A stretch of 64,000 nt of DNA from Cervus elaphus (lineage: Eukaryota; Chordata; Mammalia; Artiodactyla; Cervidae), in assembly GCF_910594005.1 (NCBI RefSeq), contig NC_057832.1:101381152-101445151 (forward strand), read 5' to 3'. The translations under genes and the position numbers were made by a program. Position 1 is the first letter of the stretch. Each line of letters begins with the position of its first letter. Shown here piece by piece: positions 1 through 12,610 of this stretch. The notes under the pieces are model-generated. The model searched no databases and had not been told where the DNA came from. It saw only the letters and a list, made by a program, of their open reading frames with translations.

Positions 1-665
1 TTTTCTCCACACCCTCCCCAGCGTTTATTGACAATAGACTTTTTGATGTTGATCATTCTGACTAGTGTGAGTGATACCTCATTACAGTTTTGATGTGCAT
101 TTCTCTAATAATTAGCAATGTTGAGCACTTTTTCATGTGTTTGTTGGCCAACTGTATGTCTTCTTTGGACAAATGTCTGTTTAAATCTTCTGCCCATTTT
201 TTGTTTGGGTTTTTTGGTTTTTTGATATTGAGCTATGTGAACTGTTCATATATTTTGAAAGTTAATCCCTTGTTGGTTGCATTGCTGTAAATGTTTTCTC
301 CTGTTCTGTGGGTTGTCTTTTTGTTTTTGTTGGTAGTTTCCTTTGCTGTGCAGAGCTTTTAAGTTTAATTAGGTCCCATTTGTTTATTTTTGCTTTTATT
401 TCCAGTACTTCAGGAGACAGATCCAAAAAGATACTGCTGTGATTTATGTCAAAGAGTATTCTATGTTTTACTTTAGGAGTTTTATACTATATGGACTCAC
501 ATTGTGGTCTTTAATCCATTTTGAGTTTATTTTTGTATATGATGTTAGAGAATGTTCTGATTTTGTCCTTTTGCATGTAGCTAACTGTCCTGTTTTCCCA
601 GCACCACTAACTGAAAAGCTGTCTTTTTTCCATTGTATATTCTTGCCTCCTTTGCAGATAGACTG
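1..665 (-). mobile_element. L1 relic, 3' part of ORF2 and UTR
   Basis: The plus strand shows antisense L1: gcgtttattgacaatagac, gagcactttttcatgtgttt, gtcccatttgtttatttttg and ttttcccagcaccac. No open frame survives. It continues off the window's left edge. Confidence 0.85.
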
Positions 666-679
666 ATTTTTAATCTAAA

Positions 680-790
680 CTCTGCTATTTTTTAACTGTG
701 TAACAATGGCAAGTTACTTAGCCTTTCTAAACCAGAATTTTTTTATCCATAAAATGAGGATGAAGAAGATGATTATTGTTCTTAAAATAC
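680..790 (+). mobile_element. MIR relic
   Basis: gtgtaacaatggcaagttac followed by atccataaaatgaggatga is the MIR core. Confidence 0.55.
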
Positions 791-828
791 TACTCCTTTT
801 CCTCCTACTCCTATTAAAATGAGATAAG

Positions 829-1230
829 TGAAAGTGTTAGTTGCTCAGTCCTGTCCAACTCTTTGTGACCCCATGGACTGTAGCCCACCAGACTCCTCTG
901 TCCATGAAATTCTCCAGGCAACAATACCTGAGTGAGCAACCATTCTCTTCTCCAGGGCGTCTTTCCGACCCAGGGGTTGAACCCAGGTTGCTTCCCTTGT
1001 GGCTTAGCTGGTAAAGAATTCGCCTGCAATGTGGGAGACCTGGGTTCAATCCTTGGGTTGGGAAGATGCCCTGGAGAAGGGAAGGGCTACCCACTCCAGT
1101 ATTCTGGCCTGGAGAATACCATGAACTGTATAATCCATGAGGTCTCAAAGAGGCAGACAACGACTGAGCAACTTTCTCTTTCACTTCTGAATTGCAGGCA
1201 GATACTTTACTGTCTGAGCCACCAGGCTTT
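829..1230 (-). mobile_element. Bov-tA-type SINE, split by another SINE
   Basis: Reverse-complement SINE arms at about 829-988 (gttagttgctcagtcctgtcc) and 1188-1230 (gcaggcagatactttactg to gccaccaggc). Between them sits a plus-strand SINE. Confidence 0.85.
989..1187 (+). mobile_element. Bov-tA SINE nested in a minus-strand SINE
   Basis: tRNA-like head (tgcttcccttgtggcttagc, B-box-like ggttcaatcc) followed by the BovB-derived tail ending caacgactgagcaactttc. Confidence 0.85.
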
Positions 1231-1364
1231 ACTGTCTTATTTCACCAAAATGAGATAAAATACATAAAAATATGAGTAATCTGTAAGTCAAGAGAATTAA
1301 TACTCACGAGATATTATTTCTGATTATATCATCATCTTTCATGTTACCACCAACTTCATTCTTT

Positions 1365-2040
1365 TATTTTATTGAGGTAAAAGTCATATAACATAAAATT
1401 AACCATTTTTAAGTGTTAAATACACAGTGTTGTACAACTGTCATTTCTACTTAGTTTTTTTCATTACCCTATAAGAAAACCTGGTACCAATTAAGCATTC
1501 TCTCCTTTCCCTGTAACCCAGCTCCTGGTAACTAATGATGTTGAACATCTTTTCATGTACCTGTTGGCCATTTGTTTATCTTCTTTGGACAAAGAGCTAT
1601 TGAGGTCCTTTGCCCATTTTTAAATTAGGTTGTCTTTCTTTTTTTCATCGAGTTGTACAAATTCCTTATATATTCTCAATACTAAGCCCTCATCAGATAA
1701 GTATCTGCAAGTATTTTCTCCCATTCTGTAGATTGTCTTTTTACTTTTTTGATAGTGCCTTTTGATGCACAGAACTTTAATTTTGATACAGTCCAGTTTA
1801 TTTTATATTCTGTTGCTAGTACTTTTGGAGTCATATCTCAGAATTCCATTGCCAAACCAGAGTCATAAAGATATACCCCTATTTTTGTCTAAGAGTTTTA
1901 TAGTTTTATATCTTACCTTTATGTCTTATATTTGATTGTAAAGGATCGATTTTGAATGATTTTGGTTACATTTTGAGTCAGTTTTTGTGTTTGGTACAAA
2001 GTAAGGTCATCCACTTCATTCTATTCTCCTTTATCATAAG
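1365..2040 (-). mobile_element. Old L1 (L1M-type) relic
   Basis: Antisense L1 features: ttattgaggtaaaagtcat, gttgaacatcttttcatgta, gtattttctcccattctgta. More diverged than the first L1. Confidence 0.75.
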
Positions 2041-2734
2041 TATTACCCATTATTACGTAGCATGAAGCCACTGCAACATAACAATTGAGTTGTTGTCTAA
2101 ATAGCTTTCCGCCCATGTATTTGACTATTAGTAATTTCCTTCTTAATTTTTATAATTGAAAACAGTCTGCATAATGTAAAATATGTTCCCTAAGTAACTA
2201 ATCCCATTTTATTCTGTGTATAGTTAGAAAACTTGAGCTGCATTAGACATGTCTGTGGTAGGTCTGAGTTTTTTAATTTATAAAATTGGCAGGGGTGACT
2301 GGTAAATCTTTTTTCTAGGTTAAAATTTTATCACCGATTTTGAACATTGAATTTATTAGTGAAGTATAGTCATTGAGAATATGTAACTGTTACTTTTGTA
2401 TTCTAATTTTGTATTCTCATTTATTTGATTATTCATAGCCTATTATCTTTTATTAAATGCTATTCCTTGATTAGAAGTTATCTCATTAGTCCATTTTTCC
2501 CCTCCTTCATCTACATTGTTCAGAATAATGTAGTTTCCTGGGTGAAAGCAGTGATGTTATGGTAGCCTGGCTGTTACATGCTATCCCTTCACATTAACAA
2601 AAAAAAAAATCTGTTGGTGTAGGATGGACAGGATGAACGTTATTCAGTCCATTGTCCAAGATTTTAATTATTCAAGTAGTCTAACCATTTGTTTTAAGTG
2701 GAGGAGGATATAATTTGGTTGTTCCTTTTTATAG

Positions 2735-3007
<273 letters not shown>

Positions 3008-3337
3008 TAGTGCCTTATTTTAAAATTGTGGCTTGAGTTAACTTTTTTCCACCGGGATACTAGTTTAATGTTGTTACCAAAGCAGAAAGAATAAAATTTG
3101 CATTATTTTTCTACTTCTTATTCTTAAGTCTTATTTTTAAAATGTTAATGACTTCAGATACACTTTTGAGCTATAATTGAAATCTTTGCTGTAATCCTTG
3201 CTATAAAAATATGTAATCTGTTGAAAACATTAAGATTGATTGCCCTGAGCGTTTAGTATAAATTGGAGACTAAACAGAGTAAAATTATGTGATTGCACCT
3301 AGTGCAGAGCATACCTCTTGAAAAAGAAAAGAAAAAA

Positions 3338-3540
3338 TGAAAGTGTTAATCACTCAGTCATGTCCAGCTCTTCACAACCCCATAGACTATAGCCCACCAG
3401 GCTCTTCTCTGTCCATGAAATTCTTCAGGCAAGAATACTGAAGTGAGTAGCTATTCCTTTCTCCGGGGATCTTTCCTACCCAGAAATTGAACCCAGGTCT
3501 CCCACATATGTTTTACCAGCTGAGCCACCAGAAAGCCCCA
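3338..3540 (-). mobile_element. Bov-tA-type SINE
   Basis: Reverse complement: tgttaatcactcagtcatgtc to ctgagccaccagaaagccc. Confidence 0.88.
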
Positions 3541-4074
3541 CCTCTTGGAAGGAACTCAGTAAATTTGAGTTTTGACAGCCTAGACCACCAGGAATGAATG
3601 TTAATTTGCCCTCTAGATGATGAAAAATGGGTTAGAAAATGGAGTGGACAAATGAAATCATGCAGTTTTAGAATACATTTGTGACATAGTGTGTCCCATT
3701 AACACGGTATTTGTAAGTATTATTACATCTAGAGTGCTTTGATTTAAGCCATGAAAGTATATCAGTTGAATATAAGGCAGCCTGAAGGTAAGTGACTTTT
3801 CCATAAATACTTGAGTCAGTCCTAAGTTGTTTAAGTATAGAAATTATATTAATTTCTTTTTATATAGGATAAACTGGATGCTATTAAACCAACAGAGTAA
3901 GGTTGTCTTTGAAAATTTATTGAGCTATAAAAAGGAACATTGGCATCTCAGTCAGAATTTAATGACTTAATTCTTTGGCAAATTCAAATGTCTGACTCTA
4001 TTTGGGTTGTAAGATATGAGTATGAATTGTTTTGCAATTTTCTTACTGCTTGAATATTTTATATTGTATTCAGT

Positions 4075-4280
4075 ACTTCGCTGGTGGCTCAGACAGTAAA
4101 GTGTTTGCCTACAATGTGGGAGACCTGGGTTCAGTCCCTCGGTCAGGAAGATCTACTGGAGAAGGAAATGGCAACCCACTTCAGTATTCTTGCCTGGAAA
4201 ATCCCATGGACGGAGGAGCCTGGTAGGCTACAGTCCATGGGATCGCAAAGAGTCGAACATGACTGAGCGACTTCACCTTC
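4075..4280 (+). mobile_element. Bov-tA-type SINE
   Basis: Head cgctggtggctcagacagta, tail gactgagcgacttcacc. Confidence 0.9.
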
Positions 4281-4529
4281 TTTCTTTCTACACAAAGGAC
4301 ACTGGGTCTTGTCACACATTTTCATGCACTGTAGTCACATTCTTTAACACTGAACATTTTCATTAGCCCTTATTTAATTAAGAGACCACCATATAGTGCA
4401 GTTGATATGAATGTACAAGCTTTGTCCTATATTCTCATGTTCAACTACTTCGTTATATTATCCCTGTTGTATTTGTCAAACCTTAAAATCTGGGTATGTT
4501 ATTAATCTTTGTTTTAGTATGTTTACTAA

Positions 4530-4682
<153 letters not shown>

Positions 4683-4707
4683 TAGAAATAAATTCTTTAT
4701 ACCATTA

Positions 4708-4925
4708 ATTAGCAAACTACAGCCTGTGTGGGCCCAAACCTGTAGGTTCACTGTTTTTTTTTTAAATAAAATTTTATGGCAACACCGCCATGGCAGTTTT
4801 TCACATAGTATCTCTCTGCTTTTGCACTACAATGGCAAAGTTGAGTAGTTGCAAAAGACATTATAGCCCACAAAGCCCAAAATGTTTCCTGTTTGGCTGG
4901 CCCCCAGTTTATAAATCTGTAACTG
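4708..4925. mobile_element. hAT-like DNA transposon relic (tentative)
   Basis: Segments attagcaaactacagcctg and gttgagtagttgcaaaagac followed by gcccacaaagccc resemble a common mammalian non-autonomous hAT element. The assignment is from memory and the family name is uncertain. Confidence 0.45.
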
Positions 4926-5548
4926 AGTGACAGTTATTTCAAATAGAATCTTTTCTAAATACTTTATTGTTTAATGAGATACAGTGATTTGAGAGCCTTG
5001 ATTGTTTTATGGAAGGTTTATCAGTTCTAAAGTTGCATCATTCTAAAACCAAATACTGATGGATTCCTTAAGGCAGTATATTATGGTTATTTTCTGTTTT
5101 TTTTTTTTTTTTTGTATTTCATTTTTGTATGTGTGGTAGTGTTGGTCAAACACATAAAACTAATTTTATAACCTACTAATTAGTTTCAAAGTAATTCTTG
5201 AAAAATGCTGTCTAAGGCATTTATCTTTTTAGCAAGTGTTCTAACTTTAAAAGTATTTGTAATACCTCCTCAAAACTAGTGTTTTTAGGATTATTTTGTT
5301 TATAAGTTGTGTTAGAGGGTATGAAAGTTGAGGACTTCACTATTAATTTCCATCTTTATTTCATGCCTTTGAAAATAGTATGTTAAAATTGTAATTATGG
5401 TGAATCATATTCCCTAGAGAATGATAGTAAAAGCCAGAATCCTGTGTTTTGATTTGAGAGAAAAATCCTCTTTTGAAAGGAACAGCTCCATTATCATCAT
5501 TTGCCAGTCTGCTGCAAGTTGGCCTGTTCATTTCATTGAGTCAAATAG

Positions 5549-5616
5549 TTTCATTGAGTGTGTGTCTGACTCTGTGATCCCATGGAGTGTAGCACACCAG
5601 GCTCCTCTGTACATGT
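5549..5616 (-). mobile_element. SINE tail fragment
   Basis: Only the BovB-derived tail in reverse complement: gtgtctgactctgtgatccc to ggctcctctgtacatg. Confidence 0.75.
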
Positions 5617-5715
5617 AATTAGATAAAAAGAAATCTGAAAAGACTATTTATAGAGGGAGAACTATTTTTAGAATCATTGGACTTTTTGGTTTTTTACTTT
5701 CTTTTATAAATAGGT

Positions 5716-5941
5716 GTGCATGCTAAGTCACTTTAGTCATGTCCAACACTGTGCAACCCTATGGACTGTATGTAGCCTTCCAGGCTCCTCTGTCCATGGG
5801 ATTCTCCAGGCAAGAATACTGGAGTGGGTTGCCATTTCTTCCCCCAGAGGATCTTCCCAACCCAGGGATCAAACGCAAGTCTCATATGTCTCCTGCATTG
5901 GCAGGCAGGTTCTTTACCACTAGCACCACCTGGGAAGCCTG
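5716..5941 (-). mobile_element. Bov-tA2-type SINE
   Basis: Starts gcatgctaagtcacttta and ends accacctgggaagcct, full-length in reverse complement. Confidence 0.9.
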
Positions 5942-6430
5942 AAAGAAACAGGAAGCAGGGAAATGAGCAAACCCCAATCCTGCTTCCTGAACCTCTACCA
6001 GCTGAGGGAGAGAAGGAATCCTGGAGCAGAGCCCTGCCCCTGTAACCTGCCTGAGCAAGGTGGCCTCTTGCCCTTCCGACCCTGCCCCGACCCTCACTGG
6101 GGGCACGGCTGTCCAGTCTCTCTCCCACCTTTCCTGCTGCCTAACGCAGTCCATCTACCTGAGCCAGGGCAGGAGAGGGTGTGGAAGAGTGTCAGAGGGG
6201 CCTCAGGCTGTCTTGGTGCCGGGGTCCGCCACCGTGTGGGCCCAGAGCTCCGTGCGCTCCTTTGGCCAAAGCCTTAGTTGTAGTTGCCTTTGCTCTTAAA
6301 TAGCTACTGACAGTGGGGTTTGTAGTAGAACTCCCCTGTGCAGCACCATGTAGCTGCCCAGGCTGAGCTTGGTGTGAGTGCTTGCAGCAGAAGCTATAGT
6401 TTGTCATAATCAGTAATTGGAAATAAAAAC
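5942..6430 (+). other. GC-rich block, possible retrocopied 3' UTR
   Basis: This ~490-bp block is much richer in GC and CpG than its surroundings and ends with aataaa at 6422-6427. It abuts a minus-strand SINE. No protein I recognise is encoded; the open frames here are incidental. A processed copy of an mRNA end, or a non-coding exon, are both possible. I see no poly(A) tail and no target duplication. Confidence 0.35.
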
Positions 6431-6993
6431 CTGTATCCTGTTTATCTGTGAAAATTGATGAACAAGCAAATTTTTTGAAACAGTTCTTTAGTTGTTTCTT
6501 CTTTCATGCTAATAAATAATTCTTTCCTCAGTATGCATGCCACCCATTTCTTATAGATTCTTGTATAGCTTGAACAATTCTTACATTCCAAATGCAGCAG
6601 CAGTGAAAATATTTTATATTTTCATGTAATAAATTTAGATTAAAAAATTTGAAAGTACTTACTCAACCTCTGATTGCTTAGTCATGCAAAATGAAATGTT
6701 CTCTTTTTTTATTTTATTTGAATTTTCAGAGTACATTTTCTGTACCCATCAGTTTTCTTTGAAGGAAAATACTACTGCTGCTTCTAAAGTTCTTAATCCT
6801 CTAATATTATTCATTAGAAGAACTATGAATAGAAGCCTGTTTAGGGTTGTTGAATAGTTTTTTCCCTTAAAAAATTTATAAGAGAACAGAAGTCCTCTTA
6901 TGCATCAGTTAGACATGGAAAAAGTACATGCACATGATTTGAACCATCATGTCATTTCAGCAATCATTACTTAGAACTTCATATGTTTTTAAT

Positions 6994-7199
6994 GGGCTTC
7001 CCAGGTGGCTCAGTGGTTAAAAAAAAAAAAAAAATCCTCCTGCCAGTACAGGAGAAAAAAGAGTTGCAGGTTCAATCCCTGGGTCAGGAAGATTCCCTGG
7101 AGAAGGAAATGGCAACCCACTCTAGTATTCTTGCCTGGAGAATTCCATGAACAGAGAAGCCTGGTGGGGTACAGTTCATGGGGTTGCAAAGAGTTGAAT
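6994..7199 (+). mobile_element. Bov-tA SINE with internal A run
   Basis: Head gggcttcccaggtggctcag, tail gcaaagagttgaatgtg. A run of about 16 A (7019-7034) replaces the usual gtaaagaatc of the tRNA part. Confidence 0.88.
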
Positions 7200-7439
7200 G
7201 TGTTTTTACTGCTTTTGTGTTTATAAGTGTTTTCACAAATGGTATATCATTTGAGCATGACACTGGAAGATAAAAATCTTGCCTTTTTTGGTTGAGGAAA
7301 CCGAGACTAGAAGTCAAATGATGTGTCCCAGGGTATATAGCTAGTAAGTGATGAGTCAAAGACATAGCATTTGGTATACACTTTTGGATATGTGCTTATA
7401 TTACTTTAAAGTAATAAATAGATGTTGTTTATGAAATAA

Positions 7440-7575
7440 ACTGAAATACTCTGAAATAGGTATATTATGCTCACTTTCCAGATGAGAAAACTGAAGTTTA
7501 GACGTAGATTAAATGATTAGACCAAGACTGTTCAGTAGGACATAGAGATAGGATACAAACTTAAGTCTGTCTTTT
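7440..7575 (-). mobile_element. MIR relic
   Basis: ttccagatgagaaaactgaa is the reverse complement of the MIR core. Confidence 0.55.
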
Positions 7576-7858
7576 TATGAATGTTGAATTCTTTTACTCT
7601 GTGATAGGTGAAAGTTTTGTTTCCTCAAGTAGATTCTGAAATCCCTGGTGATAGCAACTGTCTTCTGTTTCCTCATATTTCAGAAGCGTCAAGCAAACTG
7701 CTTGCCTCATTAGAGACATCCTATTTATACTTTTTGAGTTTATTATACAGAGATTTATAGGGATTAATCAGTGGCTGTGTGAACTTAATGAAGGAAAAGT
7801 TACATCTTTGTGTTCTCTAACCTCTTAGCATTTTCTTCAATTATGAATATAGGTATTT

Positions 7859-7902
7859 GGCATTACCTGTGACTTGTTTTGGCATTGCCTGTGACTTGTT
7901 TT
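7859..7902. repeat. 22-bp tandem duplication
   Basis: Two adjacent copies starting ggcatt(a/g)cctgtgactt with a single difference. Confidence 0.9.
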
Positions 7903-8839
7903 GGATAGAAGTTATAAATATTTCTCATTACATTACACTGTGGCAAATATTATGTCTTTGAAATTATGGTAATTATTAGACCTGCCACTGAATCTTGTTA
8001 GCTAATGTGCTAATAAAAAGCATATATATTTCTATATCATAATTTTGTATCTTAGTTATTTTTATAGCTGTAGTTCAATACAGTTTGCTTACTCTGAATT
8101 CTATGTATTTTTCATTTTACATTTAAATCTGAGAGGGATTGGGTCACAGCGTTCATTGAATATCCAAGGGGAATCACCAAACAAAAAAACAAAGAGCCCA
8201 TGCTGGAGTGAAGTCTTCAGTACGACTTAGTGTGAAAGTTGAGAGTTGGCCTTAGGAAGAAGCTTAGTTTCAGGTAAGGTTTATAAGTAAAAAGAAAGTT
8301 TAGTAAGGAAGGAGAGTAGTTATTTGGGTGGTTAGATTCAAGAGAGCAAATTTAAAGTTTGGAAGGGAAAACCTCAGTGGGCGATTAGATCAGATGGCTG
8401 AAAGCATAAAGTTGAATGGGGATAAGGTTATTAGTTATATGGTGACTAGAAAGGTTTGTATCTTGATTCATAGCCAGGATAGTAGTTGTGTTAGGAAATA
8501 AGGTGATGTGAAGGCAGAAAGAAGTACTGATTTTTTGGAAGGATTCTGAAAGAGTTCTGGTTTTTGGTAGATGAGATGACTTAGATTTCTATGAATTTTA
8601 TGGATTTTTGTAGCCTGAGTGGGTGTCGGAAGTTCAGAGAGAAGCTTTAGCTTTCGCTGAACCCAGCATGCCTTCTGGATCCTCAGGAGTCTGGAAATCT
8701 AGGATGAGTATTGTGTCTTGTCAGAGGGAGGTGGGGAAAGAACATACCCCAACGGTGGCTTTCATGAGAGCATGTGGAGAGGTAACATTTTAAAAGTATA
8801 CTATTAAGAAGAAAATTATTATAGTAATAGGAGTTAATA

Positions 8840-8930
8840 GTAATAATATCTAGCATTTACTGAGCACTTACCATGTGCACTTACCAGTTACTATGCTAGG
8901 TGTTTTGTGTACTTATTGCATTCATTTGTA
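8840..8930 (-). mobile_element. MIR end fragment
   Basis: tagcatttactgagcactta and ccatgtgcac fit the MIR end in reverse complement. Confidence 0.55.
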
Positions 8931-8933
8931 AGT

Positions 8934-8986
8934 AGAGTAGATGCATTCTTTCAGTGAGGTTAATCTTGAATTTTTACAGTCTTCCA
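8934..8986. repeat. 53-bp direct repeat, left flank of BovB
   Basis: Starts agagtagatgca and ends agtcttcca; matches 10057-10109 at 50 of 53 bases. Interpreted as a long target-site duplication. Confidence 0.85.
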
Positions 8987-10056
8987 AAGCCTTTGACTGT
9001 GTGGATCACAGCACTGGAAAATTCTTCAAGAGTTGGGAATACCAGACTACCTGTCCTCTTGAGAAATCTGTATGCAGGTCAGGAAGCAACAGTTAGAACT
9101 GGACATGGAACAACAGACTGGTTCCAAGTAGGAAAAGGAGTACGTCAAGGCTGTATAGTGTCATCCTGCTTATTTAACTTATATGCAGAGTACATCATGA
9201 GAAACGCTGGGCTGGAGGAAGCACAAGCTGGAATCAAGATTGCTGGGAGAAATATCAATAACCTCATATATGCAGATGACACCACCCTTATGGCAGAAAG
9301 TGAAGAAGAACTAAAAAAGCCTCTTGATGAAAGTGAAAGAGGAGAGTGAAAAAGTTTTCTTAAAGCTCAACATTCAGAAAACTAAAATCATGGCATCCGG
9401 TCCCATCACTTCATGGGAAATAGATGGGGAAACAGTGGAAACAGTGGCTGACTTTATTTTTGGGGGCTCCAAAATCACTGCAGATGGTGACTGCAGCCAT
9501 GAAATTAAAAGATGCTTACTCTTTGGGAGAAAAGTTATGACCAACCTAGACAGCATATTAAAAAGCAGAGACATTACTTTGCCAACAAAGGTCCGTCTAG
9601 TCAAAGCTGTGGTTTTTCTGGTAGTCATGTATGGATGTGAGTTGGACTATAAAGAAAGCTGAGTGCAGAAGAATTGATGCTTTTGAACTGTGGTGTTGGA
9701 GAAGACTCTTGAGAGTCCCTTGGACAGCAGGGAGATCCAACCGGTCCATCCAAAAGGAAATCAGTCCTGAATATTCATTGGAAAGACTGATGCTGAATCT
9801 GAAACTCTAATACTTTGGCCACCTGATGTGAAGAACTGACTCATTTGAAAAGACCCTGATGCTGGGAAAGACTGAAGGTGGGAGGAGAAGGGGACGACAG
9901 AGGATGAGATGGTTGGATGGCATCACTGACTCAATGGACATGAGTTTGAGGAAGCTCCAGGAGTTAGTGATAGACAGGGAAGCCTGGCATGCTTCAGTCC
10001 ATGAGGTGGCAAAGAGTCAGACACGACTGAGCGACTAAACTGAAGTGAACTGAGTA
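8987..10056 (+). mobile_element. BovB (RTE-type LINE) fragment, 5'-truncated, broken ORF
   Basis: It begins within the reverse transcriptase at KAFDCVDH-like sequence and runs to the gcgactaaactgaagtgaac tail. The polymerase motif IYADDTTLMAE is present (YADD at 9269-9280), as are GVRQGC and SLFNLYAEYIMRN-like segments. The frame is broken several times (near 8990-9060, at 9330-9350 and after 9650), so it cannot make a working enzyme. It is flanked by unusually long 53-bp direct repeats. Confidence 0.93.
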
Positions 10057-10109
10057 AGAGTAGATGCACTCTTTCAGCGAGGTTAATCTTGAATTTTTAT
10101 AGTCTTCCA
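10057..10109. repeat. 53-bp direct repeat, right flank of BovB
   Basis: Matches 8934-8986 with three T/C differences, directly after the BovB tail. Confidence 0.85.
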
Positions 10110-12169
10110 GGACCTGAGCTTAAAATTACTAACGTCTTCTAAGAGCTGTATAGTCATCTAGACAAGAGCTTTCCAAATGGTACTTCCAAAGCATATTAAA
10201 TGTATTTGTACATGTGTACATTGACTCCCCGCCAATCCTAGAATCACTGAATCCTGAAGCCTGTGTACTTGAGTACTAAGTATCTTGTAATTTTCTATGC
10301 ATGCCATTTTATGAAAAAGTGTGAGAGGCATTGATCCAGATCTTATCTTTGTTTGATTATCCCTTTGGAAGAGCTCATAATGAATCTTAGGATACAGACT
10401 CTTAGCCTTGGGATGTGAGGAGTTTCTAAAAAAATTTTTTTATTTGAGGTGAGAGTAAAGGCATCTTTTATTAGAGAGTGAGGAAAGTGTGCTTGGGGCT
10501 CCAGTTCACATTTAGATTTCTGATACACAACACAGAGCGTGTCCAATATGCAGAATTAGTGTTGTTAACACCACCAGAAATCATTGGTGTATGTTTGAAA
10601 TGGGTGTATATCATTCTGCTCATCCTGTATATATGCCTTCAGTTTGTTAAAAATTCACTGTACTCTTTATTCGTCTAATATAAGATCTTGTGAGATGATT
10701 TCCTAATTAAGCTCCCTCCCACAGTTGCTTATAAGGATTTAATAAATAAACATTTTGCTGACTTGAATAGATATAGTAGGAAGCTTTTTTTCCTCCTGAT
10801 TTTATTGAAATTGGACTGGGAACTTAAGAATGGATTTCAGATCACTAAATAATAAGTCACACTTACAGACTGTGTGCTTGGGGTCTTGGGTTTAGACTGT
10901 TGTTTTATTCTGATATTTATACTGCCTAATGGTTATTGCTATGATGTAGTAGATATGCTTTTTAAATGGTACTTCTGAAGAAATGCACACCAAAAGTGAT
11001 GATAATTCAGTATTTGTTGGTATAAGACTTTTTGAAGTTTGTGTTATTTGCACATATAAACTGAAGATCATATTAAACATTCTGGGAATCCTGCATATAT
11101 CCTGATGACTAGTTTTTGTTGCTTTTCTCTATCTTTACTCACTCAGCATCCTTTAGATGACAAGAATAGGAAAGCATCTGACCTAGTACATCTTAGCTCT
11201 TCATTGAGTCTCATATGCTAGGAAATAGCAGTGGACTTGGAAATTAGTAGACCTGATAATAAATATTATAGATATTCTGTTTTGATACTTAAATCAAAAA
11301 TTGACAAGTATTAGTTTCTTAGTTACATTACTCAGTCTGAACCATGTTGGTGTGATATTAAAATCCATTGTTCTGTTTTGTACCTTGAACCAGTCTTTCG
11401 TCCGTGTATGGTTTTGTAAAATCATTTATTGATAATTTAGAAAATGTGATTCACTGAGTTATGCAAATCTTTCAAACATTGAAGCATTTCATTATATAAT
11501 ATTTTTTAAAAATCACACTTGTTATTATTACCACCAATCTTATCAGAAAAGTATTGGAAAGTAGCTAAGCTCACAATGCTGAATACTGATTCTCCAAAAT
11601 TCTAATTTTTACTCAAAAGCTTGAATTTTGTCCATGGCAACAAATACTGATATTTGTTGTCTTTGAAATGACAAGTAAATGTCTGACAGATACTGCAATC
11701 TAAATACTCATAGATGTCAGCTTTTCTTTTAAGAAAAAATAATATCCTACAGAGCTATTTCAGTGGTTGTTTCAGCTCACAACTTACACAGGTTCTTTTC
11801 CTTGAGAATGCCATCATACTTTCATGTGCAGCAAAAGTACTTTACATGTACTTTCCATTGTGCCACACAGAATATTAAAATGATGTGTACTTAATGATAG
11901 GAATTTACTAAAATTAATTTTTACACGTCATTGGAGACATTTTTTCATGTTTAAATCATTATTTTAATTAGAAGGATGAATGCACAGTTAAGCATTGCAG
12001 TTAAAATTAACATTAAATTGATAATGCAGTCACGATTTTAGGAGTTTATGTTGCATTAAGTGTATATTACAGGCAAAACTTGACATTTTATTTAAAAAAT
12101 GTATGCATTTCTAGGAGCTATGAAAATGAGCATCATTTAAGAAAATTAAGAAAACTTTTCACAAACCAA

Positions 12170-12610
12170 GAAGTAAATTTATTTATATATTTACTTTTTA
12201 TACTGTTTATTGAAGTATACTTGATTTATAAAATTGTATGTATTTCAAGTATACAGTGTAATGATATAATATTTTATATCGTATGGTCCATTTAAAGTTC
12301 TAAAATGTTGGCTATGTTAGCTGTGCTATAAACTATATTGTTGTAGCTTACTTTATGCTATTTTCTTTTTTATGGACAAGCATTTTATTTTTTTATAAAT
12401 TTATTTTTAATTGGAGGATAGCTGCCATACAGTATTATGCTTATTTCTGCCACGCATCAGCATGAATCAGCCATGGGTATACATATGTCCCCTGCCTCTT
12501 GAATATCCCTCACACCTCCACCCCATCTCACCCATCTAGGTTGTCAGAGAACACTGAATTTGAGCTCGTTGCATCATATATCAAATTCCCACTGGCTATC
12601 TATTTGCAGA
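12170..12610 (-). mobile_element. L1 3'-end relics
   Basis: Two adjacent L1 3' UTR pieces in reverse complement: about 12170-12360 (ctgtttattgaagtatactt) and 12387-12605 (taattggaggatagctgcc, catcagcatgaatcagcca). Confidence 0.75.

Larger units (their letters stand above)
1..2734 (+). other. MKLN1: MKLN1 intron (3' part)
   Basis: This is the tail of the intron before the first visible exon. It holds two minus-strand L1 relics (1-665 and 1365-2040), a MIR-like stretch (680-790) and a nested pair of SINEs in opposite orientation (829-1230). From 2060 to 2734 I recognise nothing beyond AT-rich unique-looking sequence and the acceptor. Confidence 0.85.

Noticed and set aside
5963..6299. Overlapping open frames in the GC-rich block
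   Set aside because: GC-rich sequence gives chance open frames in several readings; none resembles a known protein.
8954..9349. Reverse-transcriptase frame as a host gene
   Set aside because: It is part of a truncated, frame-broken BovB LINE with tail and flanking repeats.
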